Position numbers and translations under genes: made by a program. Below are positions 7,240-13,929 of a DNA stretch of 19,395 nucleotides, in pieces. Origin of the DNA: DATIXD01 sp035518875 (lineage in GTDB: Bacteria > Pseudomonadota > Gammaproteobacteria > Methylococcales > Methylococcaceae); NCBI GenBank assembly GCA_035518875.1, contig DATIXD010000233.1, positions 1 to 19,395 on the forward strand, given 5' to 3'. The notes under the pieces are model-generated. The model was not told the origin of the DNA, did not search any database, and worked only from the letters and a program-made list of their open reading frames with translations. Within the stretch, counting starts at the first letter, position 1; the number at the start of each line of letters is the position of its first letter.

Positions 7240-7262
7240 AATTCCAGAGAAAGGCTAATTAA

Positions 7263-7796
7263 ATGTCCAGAGTAGCAAAGAATCCCATCAGCCTTCCCAA
7301 AGGGACCGAGGTTAAGCTTGAAGGCTGCAGTTTGACTGTAAAAGGCGGCAAAGGCGTCTTGAACCGTGAACTGGATCCGTCAGTCAAGGTTGAAATCGCC
7401 GACGGCGTCATTCGCGTTCAGAGTGAGCGCGAAAACAAGCGTGTGAATACCTTGGCCGGCACCACTCGCGCAAACATTAGTAACATGGTGGTAGGCGTGA
7501 GTGTCGGTTACGAAAAAAAACTGACGATGGTCGGCGTGGGTTACCGTGCGCAAGCGAAAGGCGATGTCTTGAGCCTCTCCCTCGGTTTTTCGCATCCCGT
7601 TGAATTTATCGTCCCCAAAGGAATTACTATCGACACACCCTCGCAAACGGAAATCGTCATTAAGGGTTGCGATAGGCAGATCGTGGGGCAGGTGGCTGCC
7701 AACATCAGGTCGTATCGTCCGCCTGAGCCATATAAAGGGAAGGGCATACGTTACGCCGACGAAGAGATTGTCAGAAAAGAGGCGAAAAAGAAATAG
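7263..7796 (+). CDS. rplF: 50S ribosomal protein L6
   Basis: L6 lies at the base of the L7/L12 stalk near the GTPase-associated centre. The 177-residue protein begins MSRVAKNPISLPKG and has the two tandem L6 folds. GYEKKLTMVGVGYRAQAKG lies in the middle, and the C-terminal signature includes GCDRQIVGQVAANIRSYRPPEPYKGKGIRY. The start is supported by AAAGG ending 8 nt before the ATG. It follows rpsH by 23 nt and precedes rplR by 9 nt. Length equals that of E. coli L6. Confidence 0.97.
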   Translation: MSRVAKNPISLPKGTEVKLEGCSLTVKGGKGVLNRELDPSVKVEIADGVIRVQSERENKRVNTLAGTTRANISNMVVGVSVGYEKKLTMVGVGYRAQAKGDVLSLSLGFSHPVEFIVPKGITIDTPSQTEIVIKGCDRQIVGQVAANIRSYRPPEPYKGKGIRYADEEIVRKEAKKK

Positions 7797-7805
7797 GGTG
7801 CTTTA

Positions 7806-8159
7806 ATGGATAAGAAAACTTCAAGACTCAAACGTGCAGCGAAAACCAGGCACATTATTCGGTCCATGGGCATCAATCGGTTGGCCGTCCATAGAACCCC
7901 TCGCCATATTTACGCCCAGGTTTTTTCGAGCGATGGCTCGCAAGTGATCGCCAGTGCGTCAACGGTGCAGGCCAATGTCAAAGCAGGGTTGTCTGGAACG
8001 GGCAACATCGAAGCGGCCAAGGCCGTGGGTAAGGCTATCGCAGAAAAGGCGATAGCGGCGGGGGTCGCTCAGGTGGCCTTTGACCGCTCGGGGTTTAAAT
8101 ACCATGGCCGCGTCAAGGCCTTGGCAGACGCCGCCCGCGAAGCAGGCTTGAGTTTCTAG
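7806..8159 (+). CDS. rplR: 50S ribosomal protein L18
   Basis: L18 binds 5S rRNA together with L5 and L25 in the central protuberance. The protein is 117 residues with a basic N-terminus (MDKKTSRLKRAAKTRHIIR) and LAVHRTPRHIYAQVFSSDGSQV. Its C-terminal half contains AKAVGKAIAEKAIAAGVAQVAFDRSGFKYHGRVKALADAAREAGL, the family signature. AGGGTG spanning the rplF stop acts as the ribosome-binding site. The gene ends in TAG, whose bases form part of the next gene's Shine-Dalgarno sequence. Confidence 0.97.
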   Translation: MDKKTSRLKRAAKTRHIIRSMGINRLAVHRTPRHIYAQVFSSDGSQVIASASTVQANVKAGLSGTGNIEAAKAVGKAIAEKAIAAGVAQVAFDRSGFKYHGRVKALADAAREAGLSF

Positions 8160-8167
8160 AGGACAAA

Positions 8168-8686
8168 ATGGCAAATATATCCGCACAGAGCAGCAACACT
8201 GACGGTCTCCAGGAAAAGTTGGTCGCTGTCAGACGTGTTGCTAAAGTCGTCAAGGGCGGCCGTCAATTCGGCTTCACCGCATTAACCGTAGTCGGAGACG
8301 GCAACGGACGGGTCGGCTATGGGTTGTGCAAGGCGCGCGAAGTGCCGGTGGCGATCCAGAAATCGATGGAGCAGGCGCGTAAAAATATGCGCCAGGTTAA
8401 GCTCAACGGGGACACTTTACAGTATGCGGTTACCGCCAGTACCGGTGCCGCCAGGGTTTTTATGCAGCCCGCCTCGGGAGGTACCGGGATCATCGCAGGT
8501 GGTGCCATGCGGGCCGTGTTTGAAGTGGTTGGCGTACACAACGTGCTGGCGAAATGTCTTGGCACGAACAATCCGATCAATGTCGTTCGCGCCACCATCA
8601 AAGGGCTTGCGGAGATGCGGGATCCGAAATACGTCGCGGCAAAGAGGGGCAAGTCGGCGAGCGAATTGACGGGGCACGGCAAATGA
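8168..8686 (+). CDS. rpsE: 30S ribosomal protein S5
   Basis: S5 sits at the mRNA entry channel of the 30S subunit and contributes to decoding accuracy; mutations in its N-terminal loop give spectinomycin resistance in E. coli. The 172-residue product contains LVAVRRVAKVVKGGRQFGFTALTVVGDGNGRVGYG, the double-stranded RNA-binding-like N-terminal domain including that loop. The C-terminal domain has ASGGTGIIAGGAMRAVFEVVG. AGAGGA at 8158-8163 gives a strong ribosome-binding site, although only 4 nt before the ATG. The stop overlaps the rpmD start (ATGA). Confidence 0.97.
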   Translation: MANISAQSSNTDGLQEKLVAVRRVAKVVKGGRQFGFTALTVVGDGNGRVGYGLCKAREVPVAIQKSMEQARKNMRQVKLNGDTLQYAVTASTGAARVFMQPASGGTGIIAGGAMRAVFEVVGVHNVLAKCLGTNNPINVVRATIKGLAEMRDPKYVAAKRGKSASELTGHGK

Positions 8687-8868
8687 GCGCGAAACAGATC
8701 AAAGTTACCCAAATAAAGAGCAAAAACGGCAGGTTGGCGGCCCATAAAGCCTGCTTGCTGGGCTTGGGGATTCGCCGTATGCACAACGCGGTGCGGGTGG
8801 ACGACACGGCTGCCAATCGGGGAATGATTACCAAGGTGTCCTACATGCTTAAGATCGAGGAATTATAG
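8683..8868 (+). CDS. rpmD: 50S ribosomal protein L30
   Basis: L30 is a small 50S protein present in many but not all bacteria. The 61-residue product from ATG 8683 reads MSAKQIKVTQIKSKNGR, then CLLGLGIRRMHNAVRVDD, the family signature, then RGMITKVSYMLKIEEL. The reading frame is open much further upstream inside rpsE, but those starts make no sense for the family. The chosen ATG overlaps the rpsE stop by four bases, as is usual for this pair. rplO follows after 2 nt. Confidence 0.95.
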   Translation: MSAKQIKVTQIKSKNGRLAAHKACLLGLGIRRMHNAVRVDDTAANRGMITKVSYMLKIEEL

Positions 8869-8870
8869 CA

Positions 8871-9305
8871 ATGTTTCTAAATACGATCGCACCTGCCGAG
8901 GGTAGTAAGAAGAAACGCAAAAGAGTCGGCCGCGGTATCGGCTCGACCTTGGGCAAGACTTGCGGCAGGGGACATAAAGGCCAGCACGCACGTGCGGGCG
9001 GATTCCGTAAGGTCGGTTTCGAAGGCGGCCAGATGCCGTTACAGCGAAGATTGCCGAAAGTCGGATTCAGATCCAGAAAGAAACCGTTTGTGGCAGAAGT
9101 GCGTCTTAATGAGTTGAACAAACTGTCGGTTGACGTCGTCGACTTGATTGCTTTGAAGGCGGCAAATATTGTTCCCCCGCAAACAAAAACGGCGAAGGTG
9201 ATCAGTTCAGGGATTTTGGAAAAGCCCTTCGTTTTCAGGGGCATTTTGGCGACGAAGGGCGCTCGCGAAGTCATCGAAGCGAAAGGCGGAAAGATCGAGG
9301 CCTAA
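8871..9305 (+). CDS. rplO: 50S ribosomal protein L15
   Basis: L15 is a late-assembly 50S protein with an extended basic N-terminal tail threading through 23S rRNA. The 144-residue protein has that tail: KKKRKRVGRGIGSTLGKTCGRGHKGQHAR, then FEGGQMPLQRRLPKVGF. The globular C-terminal domain ends with GAREVIEAKGGKIEA, where the family signature lies. GAGGAA at 8857-8862, inside the end of rpmD, supports the ATG. The gene abuts secY with no intergenic base: its TAA is followed directly by the secY GTG. Confidence 0.97.
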   Translation: MFLNTIAPAEGSKKKRKRVGRGIGSTLGKTCGRGHKGQHARAGGFRKVGFEGGQMPLQRRLPKVGFRSRKKPFVAEVRLNELNKLSVDVVDLIALKAANIVPPQTKTAKVISSGILEKPFVFRGILATKGAREVIEAKGGKIEA

Positions 9306-10634
9306 GTGAATACTCCAAAATCGTTGCTTTCGGATAAGTTCGGGAGATTGACGGAGCTGCGGCAGCGGCTCCTTTTTGTTCTTGGTGCTCTGATCGTTTA
9401 TAGGATTGGCGCGCACATTCCGATCCCGGGCGTCGATCCGCGGGCGCTGAGCAGCCTTTTTCAGCAACAGGGCGGATCGATTCTGGACATGGTTAACATG
9501 TTTTCCGGCGGCGCCTTGAAACGGCTGAGCATCTTCGCCTTGGGGATCATGCCTTATATCTCGGCCTCAATTATTCTGCAATTGATGGCGGTCGTGATCC
9601 CACAGCTGGAGCAAATCAAGAAAGAAGGGGAATCCGGAAGAAAGAAGATTAATCAGTACACGCGTTACGCGACGGTAGTGCTGGCTAGTTTCCAGGCGAT
9701 AGGCGTGGCCATGGCGTTGCAGAACCAGTCCGCCTCGGGCGTGCCGGTCGTGACGAGCCCAGGGTTGCACTTCGTTTTCATCACGGCGGTATCGTTGGTG
9801 TGCGGAACTGTTTTCCTGATGTGGTTAGGCGAACAGGTTACCGAGCGCGGCATCGGTAACGGGATCTCCATAATCATTTTTTCGGGCATTGTTGCCGGCC
9901 TGCCGTCGGCAATCGGCGGGACGCTGGAGTTGGCCAGGACGGGCGAAATGAGCACCTTGAGCATTATCGCTCTGTTTGCCATCGCGGTTGCGGTGACCGC
10001 CGTCGTGGTCTTTGTCGAGAGAGGGCAGCGGCGGATCATTATCAATTACGCGAAACGCCAGGAAGGCCGCCAGATGTATGCGGCCCACAAGAGTTTTTTG
10101 CCGCTTAAGCTCAACATGTCGGGTGTGATTCCGCCGATCTTCGCATCGAGCATCATCCTCTTTCCGGCTACCATCGCGGGTTGGTTCGGCAATACCGAAA
10201 ACCTCGGTTGGCTCCAGGACATCGCCACGACGCTGTCCCCCGGTCAGCCTCTGTATGTCTTGTCCTATGCGGCAGCGATTGTGTTTTTCTGCTTTTTCTA
10301 TGCTGCGCTGGTGTTCAACTCGAACGAGACGGCGGAAAACCTGAAAAAATCCGGTGCGTTCATTCCCGGAGTTCGGCCGGGCCAGCAGACGGCCAATTAT
10401 ATCGATGGGGTGATGACTCGCCTGACGCTAGCGGGCGCCATCTATATCACGGCGGTTTGCCTATTGCCCGAGTTTTTGATCGTTTACTGGAACGTACCTT
10501 TCTACTTCGGCGGAACATCGCTCCTGATTATCGTTGTGGTGGTGATGGACTTCGTGTCCCAGATTCAAACTTATATCATCTCGCACCAGTATGAGGGTCT
10601 GATGAAGAAGTCCAATATTAGAATAACTAAATAG
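9306..10634 (+). CDS. secY: Protein translocase subunit SecY (GTG start)
   Basis: SecY forms the protein-conducting channel of the inner-membrane SecYEG translocon, driven by SecA or by translating ribosomes. The 442-residue protein has the family's length and ten hydrophobic segments. Landmarks are RIGAHIPIPGVD in the first periplasmic region (residues 33-44), GIMPYISASIILQL in the plug/TM2b area, TERGIGNGISI in the fourth cytoplasmic region, and PGVRPGQQT, whose Arg corresponds to the SecA-interacting R357 of E. coli. The start is GTG, immediately after the rplO stop, with GAGG about 7 nt upstream. Its place after rplO is the standard spc arrangement. Confidence 0.97.
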   Translation: MNTPKSLLSDKFGRLTELRQRLLFVLGALIVYRIGAHIPIPGVDPRALSSLFQQQGGSILDMVNMFSGGALKRLSIFALGIMPYISASIILQLMAVVIPQLEQIKKEGESGRKKINQYTRYATVVLASFQAIGVAMALQNQSASGVPVVTSPGLHFVFITAVSLVCGTVFLMWLGEQVTERGIGNGISIIIFSGIVAGLPSAIGGTLELARTGEMSTLSIIALFAIAVAVTAVVVFVERGQRRIIINYAKRQEGRQMYAAHKSFLPLKLNMSGVIPPIFASSIILFPATIAGWFGNTENLGWLQDIATTLSPGQPLYVLSYAAAIVFFCFFYAALVFNSNETAENLKKSGAFIPGVRPGQQTANYIDGVMTRLTLAGAIYITAVCLLPEFLIVYWNVPFYFGGTSLLIIVVVVMDFVSQIQTYIISHQYEGLMKKSNIRITK

Positions 10635-10692
10635 GCATGGGACTCGACGATTCACATCAGCTTAGATATTTTGAAAGTAGAGAGATAAGAAC

Positions 10693-10806
10693 ATGAAAGT
10701 ACGCGCTTCAGTTAAGAAAATCTGCCGGAACTGCAAAGTTCTGAAAAGGAAGGGGACGGTGCGAATCATCTGCAAGGACGCGCGGCATAAGCAGCGTCAG
10801 GGCTAA
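10693..10806 (+). CDS. rpmJ: 50S ribosomal protein L36, zinc-binding type
   Basis: A 37-residue reading frame starting MKVRASVKKICRNCK encodes L36, the smallest 50S protein. The zinc ribbon is intact: C11, C14, C27 and H32, ending with the invariant KHKQRQG-type tail (HKQRQG). This is the zinc-dependent form; zinc-free paralogues in other bacteria lack these residues. It lies between secY (58 nt away) and rpsM (78 nt away), as in other proteobacteria. The upstream sequence AGAGATAAGAAC offers a modest ribosome-binding site. Confidence 0.96.
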   Translation: MKVRASVKKICRNCKVLKRKGTVRIICKDARHKQRQG

Positions 10807-10816
10807 CGATTTTTTT

Positions 10817-10855
10817 CCGTTCCAAATGCTGATAAAATGAAAAATTTGGCAACGG
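10817..10855 (+). promoter_or_regulatory. Bulged hairpin in the rpmJ-rpsM gap
   Basis: CCGTTCCAAAT (10817-10827) pairs with ATTTGG-C-AACGG (10844-10855): eleven base pairs with one bulged C around a 16-nt AT-rich loop. It ends 29 nt before the rpsM ATG and follows a run of seven T. In E. coli the ribosomal repressor S4, encoded downstream, binds a folded leader just before rpsM. This hairpin is a candidate counterpart by position only; its sequence does not show the E. coli pseudoknot. With the T-run on its 5' side, it is not an intrinsic terminator for the + strand. Confidence 0.4.
10830..10838 (+). promoter_or_regulatory. Candidate extended -10 promoter for rpsM-rplQ
   Basis: TGATAAAAT fits the extended -10 pattern TGnTATAAT with one mismatch in the hexamer. 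The -35 position with 17-nt spacing falls in a T-run (TTTTTT), a poor match, which an extended -10 can tolerate. Transcripts would start near 10845, giving a leader of about 40 nt before rpsM. The alpha block could thus have its own promoter as well as read-through from upstream. The motif lies in the loop of the hairpin at 10817-10855. Confidence 0.4.
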
Positions 10856-10884
10856 TCCGCTTGTAAGGTCTGGAGATAGTTTAG

Positions 10885-11241
10885 ATGGCACGAATTTCTG
10901 GGGTTAATATTCCCGATCATAAACACCTTGCGATATCGCTCACGTCGATCTATGGCATAGGAAGACCGCGTGCAGCTCTGATCTGCGACAAAGCTGGGGT
11001 TGAGCCTTCGAAGAAGGTCAGGGAGCTCAGCGATGATCAAATTGATCGCATCCGTGAGGAGGTGTCCAAGTTTGTCGTGGAAGGCGATCTCAGGCGAGAA
11101 GTGGCCATGAATATCAAGAGGCTGATGGACCTCGGTTGTTACCGGGGTTTACGTCACAGGAGAGGCCTGCCGGTTCGCGGTCAGAGAACCCGAACCAATG
11201 CTCGTACCAGAAAAGGTCCGCGTCGGCCTATCCGTAAATAA
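10885..11241 (+). CDS. rpsM: 30S ribosomal protein S13
   Basis: S13 lies at the top of the 30S head, contacts the P-site tRNA and forms bridges to the 50S subunit. The 118-residue protein starts MARISGVNIPDHKHLAISLTSIYGIG, where the helix-two-turns-helix domain begins. It ends with the basic tail RGLRHRRGLPVRGQRTRTNARTRKGPRRPIRK. GGAG at 10872-10875 lies 9 nt before the ATG. It opens the alpha-type block; in E. coli this is the gene at whose leader S4 represses translation. Confidence 0.97.
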   Translation: MARISGVNIPDHKHLAISLTSIYGIGRPRAALICDKAGVEPSKKVRELSDDQIDRIREEVSKFVVEGDLRREVAMNIKRLMDLGCYRGLRHRRGLPVRGQRTRTNARTRKGPRRPIRK

Positions 11242-11265
11242 TTGGAATTTCGAGGTAACAAAACC

Positions 11266-11652
11266 ATGGCAGTAGCGAGTCGCTCTACCAAGCGGATTAA
11301 GCGAGACATCTCTGATGGCATTGCGTACATCAGTGCGTCCTTCAATAACACGATCATCACGATCACTGACCGGAAGGGCAACACCTTGGCCTGGCAAACG
11401 GCGGGCGCGTCCGGATTCAAGGGTTCACGCAAAAGCACGCCGTTCGCCGCCCAGGTGGCCGCCGAAAAGGCCGGCTTGGTCGCCAAGGAGTATGGCATGA
11501 AAAATCTCGACGTTCGCGTCAAGGGGCCAGGCCCTGGAAGAGAGTCGGCGGTACGTTCCTTGAACAACTTGGGATTCAAGATCACCAATATCATTGACGG
11601 TACTCCGATTCCGCATAACGGATGCCGGCCTCCCAAAAAGCGTCGTGTCTGA
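11266..11652 (+). CDS. rpsK: 30S ribosomal protein S11
   Basis: S11 forms part of the 30S platform near the mRNA exit and E site. I start at ATG 11266 (MAVASRSTKRIKRDISDG, 128 aa). An in-frame TTG at 11242 adds eight residues foreign to the family, and GAGGT about 10 nt upstream of the ATG supports the shorter start. Conserved blocks are IHASFNNT-type (ISASFNNTIITITDRKGN), GSRKSTPFAAQVAAE, VKGPGPGRES and the terminal PHNGCRPPKKRRV. The Asn-Gly in the last block corresponds to the isoaspartate site known in E. coli S11. Confidence 0.97.
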   Translation: MAVASRSTKRIKRDISDGIAYISASFNNTIITITDRKGNTLAWQTAGASGFKGSRKSTPFAAQVAAEKAGLVAKEYGMKNLDVRVKGPGPGRESAVRSLNNLGFKITNIIDGTPIPHNGCRPPKKRRV

Positions 11653-11671
11653 GACTTCGGAGATTCGATAG

Positions 11672-12292
11672 ATGGCAAGATACTTAGGTCCCACCTGTAA
11701 GCTGAGCAGAAGGGAAGGAACCGATCTCTTCCTTAAGGCGCGAGGCAAGTCGCTCGAATCCAAGTGCAAGCTGGATCAGCAACCGGGTCAACACGGCTCA
11801 AAGCGTGCCCGCCTGACCGACTACGCAACCCAGTTGAGGGAGAAACAGAAAATGCGCCGTATCTATGGCGTATTGGAACGTCAATTCCGCAACTACTACC
11901 AAACGGCAGCTCAGAAGAAGGGCTCAACGGGCGAGAATCTCTTGAATATCCTGGAATCCCGCTTGGACAACGTCGTTTACCGGATGGGTTTCGCCGCCAC
12001 TCGCGCCGAAGCGCGTCAGTTGGTTAGTCATAAGGGCGTGCTAATCAACAATAAAGTCCTAAATGTTCCATCCTATCAGGTACGGAGTGGTGACGTCGTC
12101 AGCATTCGAGAGAAGGCCAAGAATCAGCAGCGTATCAAGGACGCTTTGCAGGTTTCCGAGCAGTACGGATTCCCGTCCTGGGTAGATGTCGATCCCCAGG
12201 AGATGCGCGGCACGTTCAAGTCCACGCCGGATCGTAGCGAACTGGGCACCGAACTCAACGAACAACTGGTAGTCGAGTTGTACTCGAAATAA
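11672..12292 (+). CDS. rpsD: 30S ribosomal protein S4
   Basis: S4 nucleates 30S assembly by binding the 5' domain of 16S rRNA, and in E. coli represses the alpha operon. The 206-residue protein is the zinc-free type, with only two cysteines (residues 9 and 32). It starts MARYLGPTCKLSRREGTDLF and has LREKQKMRRIYGVLERQFRNYY in the middle. The S4 RNA-binding domain starts near residue 96: SRLDNVVYRMGFAATRAEARQLVSH. The protein ends in LVVELYSK. GGAG at 11659-11662 supports the start. rpoA begins 18 nt after its stop. Confidence 0.97.
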   Translation: MARYLGPTCKLSRREGTDLFLKARGKSLESKCKLDQQPGQHGSKRARLTDYATQLREKQKMRRIYGVLERQFRNYYQTAAQKKGSTGENLLNILESRLDNVVYRMGFAATRAEARQLVSHKGVLINNKVLNVPSYQVRSGDVVSIREKAKNQQRIKDALQVSEQYGFPSWVDVDPQEMRGTFKSTPDRSELGTELNEQLVVELYSK

Positions 12293-12310
12293 GTTTTGAA
12301 GGTTTTATTG

Positions 12311-13294
12311 ATGCAAAGCTATCTCGCAGACCTGATCAAACCGCGTCTGGTTGACGTCAGTACGGTAGACAAGAACAGCGCTAGAATCATAATCGAGCCC
12401 CTGGAAAGGGGATTCGGACATACGCTGGGTAATGCACTTAGGCGCGTCCTGCTGTCGGCCATTCCCGGTTGCGCTGTGACAGAAATCGCCATTGACGGCG
12501 TCCTCCACGAATACTCGACTATTGAGGGTGTACAGGAGGATGTGATCGATATCCTTTTGAATCTCAAGAATTTGGCCATTCGCATCTCGAATGCCCAGAC
12601 CGCTAACCTGAAGCTGAGCAAATCGGGGCCGGGTGCTGTGACTGCGGGGGATATCGAGCTGACGCACGATGTGGAAATCATGAATCCCTCGCTGGTCATT
12701 GCCAACCTGACCTCCAGTGGTAAGCTCAGCATGACGCTGAAGGTCGAAAAAGGCCGCGGCTATCAGCCAGTTGCGCAGCGAATAGCGGCAGGGGCGGAAG
12801 CGCCGGTGGGAACCTTGCACTTGGATGCTTCCTTCAGTCCAATCCGCAAAGTCTCCTACGTGGTCGAAAGCGCACGTGTGGAGCAGCGCACCGACTTGGA
12901 CAAATTGATTCTTGAACTGGAAACCAACGGCACCATCGATCCCGAAGAAGCCGTTCGTCATGCGGCGTCCATTCTCAACGAACATCTATCGGTCTTCGTT
13001 GACTTGAAGAGTGAAGTCACTCCCCGTGCTCACGATGAGAGGCCTTCCTTCGATCCGTTGTTGCTGCGTCCTGTGGACGATCTCGAGCTCACTGTCCGTT
13101 CGGCCAACTGCCTTAAGGCGGAGAACATTTTTTATATCGGTGATTTGATTCAGCGGACGGAAGTCGACTTGTTGAAAACCCCCAACCTGGGCAAGAAATC
13201 GCTGACGGAAATCAAGGATGTTCTGGCCACCAAGGGACTCTCCCTCGGTATGCGCCTCGAAAATTGGCCGCCGGAAGGGCTGAAGAAAGATTAA
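12311..13294 (+). CDS. rpoA: DNA-directed RNA polymerase subunit alpha
   Basis: The alpha subunit dimerises to start RNA polymerase assembly, and its C-terminal domain contacts UP elements and activators. The start is ATG 12311 (MQSYLADLIKPRLVD, 327 aa), with GAAGGT upstream; a TTG at 12296 was rejected by family comparison. The N-terminal domain (about 1-235) contains LERGFGHTLGNALRRVLLSAIPGCAVTE and RVEQRTDLDKLILELETNGTIDPEEA. The C-terminal domain (about 245-327) keeps the DNA-binding residues: R263, N266 and C267 in RSANCLKAEN, then G294, K296 and S297 in LGKKSL. Both domains are full length, so the subunit should respond to normal regulation. Confidence 0.97.
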   Translation: MQSYLADLIKPRLVDVSTVDKNSARIIIEPLERGFGHTLGNALRRVLLSAIPGCAVTEIAIDGVLHEYSTIEGVQEDVIDILLNLKNLAIRISNAQTANLKLSKSGPGAVTAGDIELTHDVEIMNPSLVIANLTSSGKLSMTLKVEKGRGYQPVAQRIAAGAEAPVGTLHLDASFSPIRKVSYVVESARVEQRTDLDKLILELETNGTIDPEEAVRHAASILNEHLSVFVDLKSEVTPRAHDERPSFDPLLLRPVDDLELTVRSANCLKAENIFYIGDLIQRTEVDLLKTPNLGKKSLTEIKDVLATKGLSLGMRLENWPPEGLKKD

Positions 13295-13336
13295 CGTTAG
13301 ATGTTACAGTCAATCCAAAGAATCTAGGACAAAGCA

Positions 13337-13708
13337 ATGCGTCACGGTAACACCGGTAGGAAGTTTAGCATCACCAGCAGTCATAAAAAGGCCCTGTTCC
13401 GCAACATGATGGTTTCACTCTTTGAGAACGAAATCATCCGGACGACCTTGCCTAAGGCGAAGGAAATCCGCCGCTACGCGGAGCCCCTGATTACCCTGTC
13501 GAAGAACAACACTTTGGCGGCCAAGCGCCTGGCTTTCGACCGTCTTCGCAGTCGCGATGCGGTGACCAAGCTTTTCAATGAAATCGGACCGCGTTACGCG
13601 AACCGTCCGGGTGGTTATCTGCGCGTTCTGAAATGTGGTTTTCGCGCCGGAGACGCCGCTCCCATGGCCTACGTCGAGCTGGTCGACCGCCCGAAGCAAG
13701 GCGAATAA
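13337..13708 (+). CDS. rplQ: 50S ribosomal protein L17
   Basis: L17 sits near the tunnel exit on the solvent side of the 50S subunit. The 123-residue protein begins MRHGNTGRKFSITSSHKKALFRNM and contains NEIIRTTLPKAKEIRRYAEPLITL. It ends with GPRYANRPGGYLRVLKCGFRAGDAAPMAYVELVD, the family signature. AGGA at 13326-13329 lies 7 nt before the ATG. It is the final gene of the ribosomal cluster and is followed 46 nt later by a strong intrinsic terminator. Confidence 0.97.
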   Translation: MRHGNTGRKFSITSSHKKALFRNMMVSLFENEIIRTTLPKAKEIRRYAEPLITLSKNNTLAAKRLAFDRLRSRDAVTKLFNEIGPRYANRPGGYLRVLKCGFRAGDAAPMAYVELVDRPKQGE

Positions 13709-13723
13709 TACGGTCAATGCTTA

Positions 13724-13748
13724 TCCGAAGCGGGCTTGTTGCTTCGGA
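13724..13748 (+). repeat. Perfect 8-bp inverted repeat after rplQ
   Basis: TCCGAAGC (13724-13731) and GCTTCGGA (13741-13748) form a perfect 8-bp stem with a 9-nt loop, 15 nt after the rplQ stop. There is no T-run behind it, so alone it is not an intrinsic terminator. It stands just upstream of the stronger terminator hairpin and could protect the 3' end of the ribosomal mRNA. That role is inference. Confidence 0.6.
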
Positions 13749-13754
13749 GCCTAC

Positions 13755-13792
13755 AAAAGGCGGCTACGGTGAATATCCCGTGCCGCCTTTTT
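13755..13792 (+). terminator. Intrinsic terminator of the ribosomal cluster
   Basis: AAAAGGCGGC (13755-13764) pairs with GCCGCCTTTT (13782-13791). Beyond a single bulged T, ACGG (13766-13769) pairs with CCGT (13778-13781), leaving an 8-nt loop. The GC-rich stem runs into a T5 tract. This is a textbook Rho-independent terminator closing the tuf/rpsJ-to-rplQ unit. The A-run on the left arm gives a weaker terminator on the opposite strand too. Confidence 0.85.
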
Positions 13793-13929
13793 GTTTGTGC
13801 AGCGTTTTGCGCGTTCTGAGGCTGAGCGTGACAACGCGATTCCGCCTCGGTTGGGCGTTCGGGGATTGCTTCCGCCGGCCCGATTGACAAAACTGGCAGC
13901 TTTGCAAGTCCGGTTTCCTCTATTCTCGT

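Noticed and set aside
12305..12985. 226-codon frame on the - strand opposite rpoA
   Set aside because: Antisense to the conserved rpoA coding sequence with no family pattern.
13884..13926. TTGACA plus TATTCT as a sigma-70 promoter of glnE
   Set aside because: The 31-nt spacing is far outside the usable range, and the predicted start would fall inside the coding sequence.
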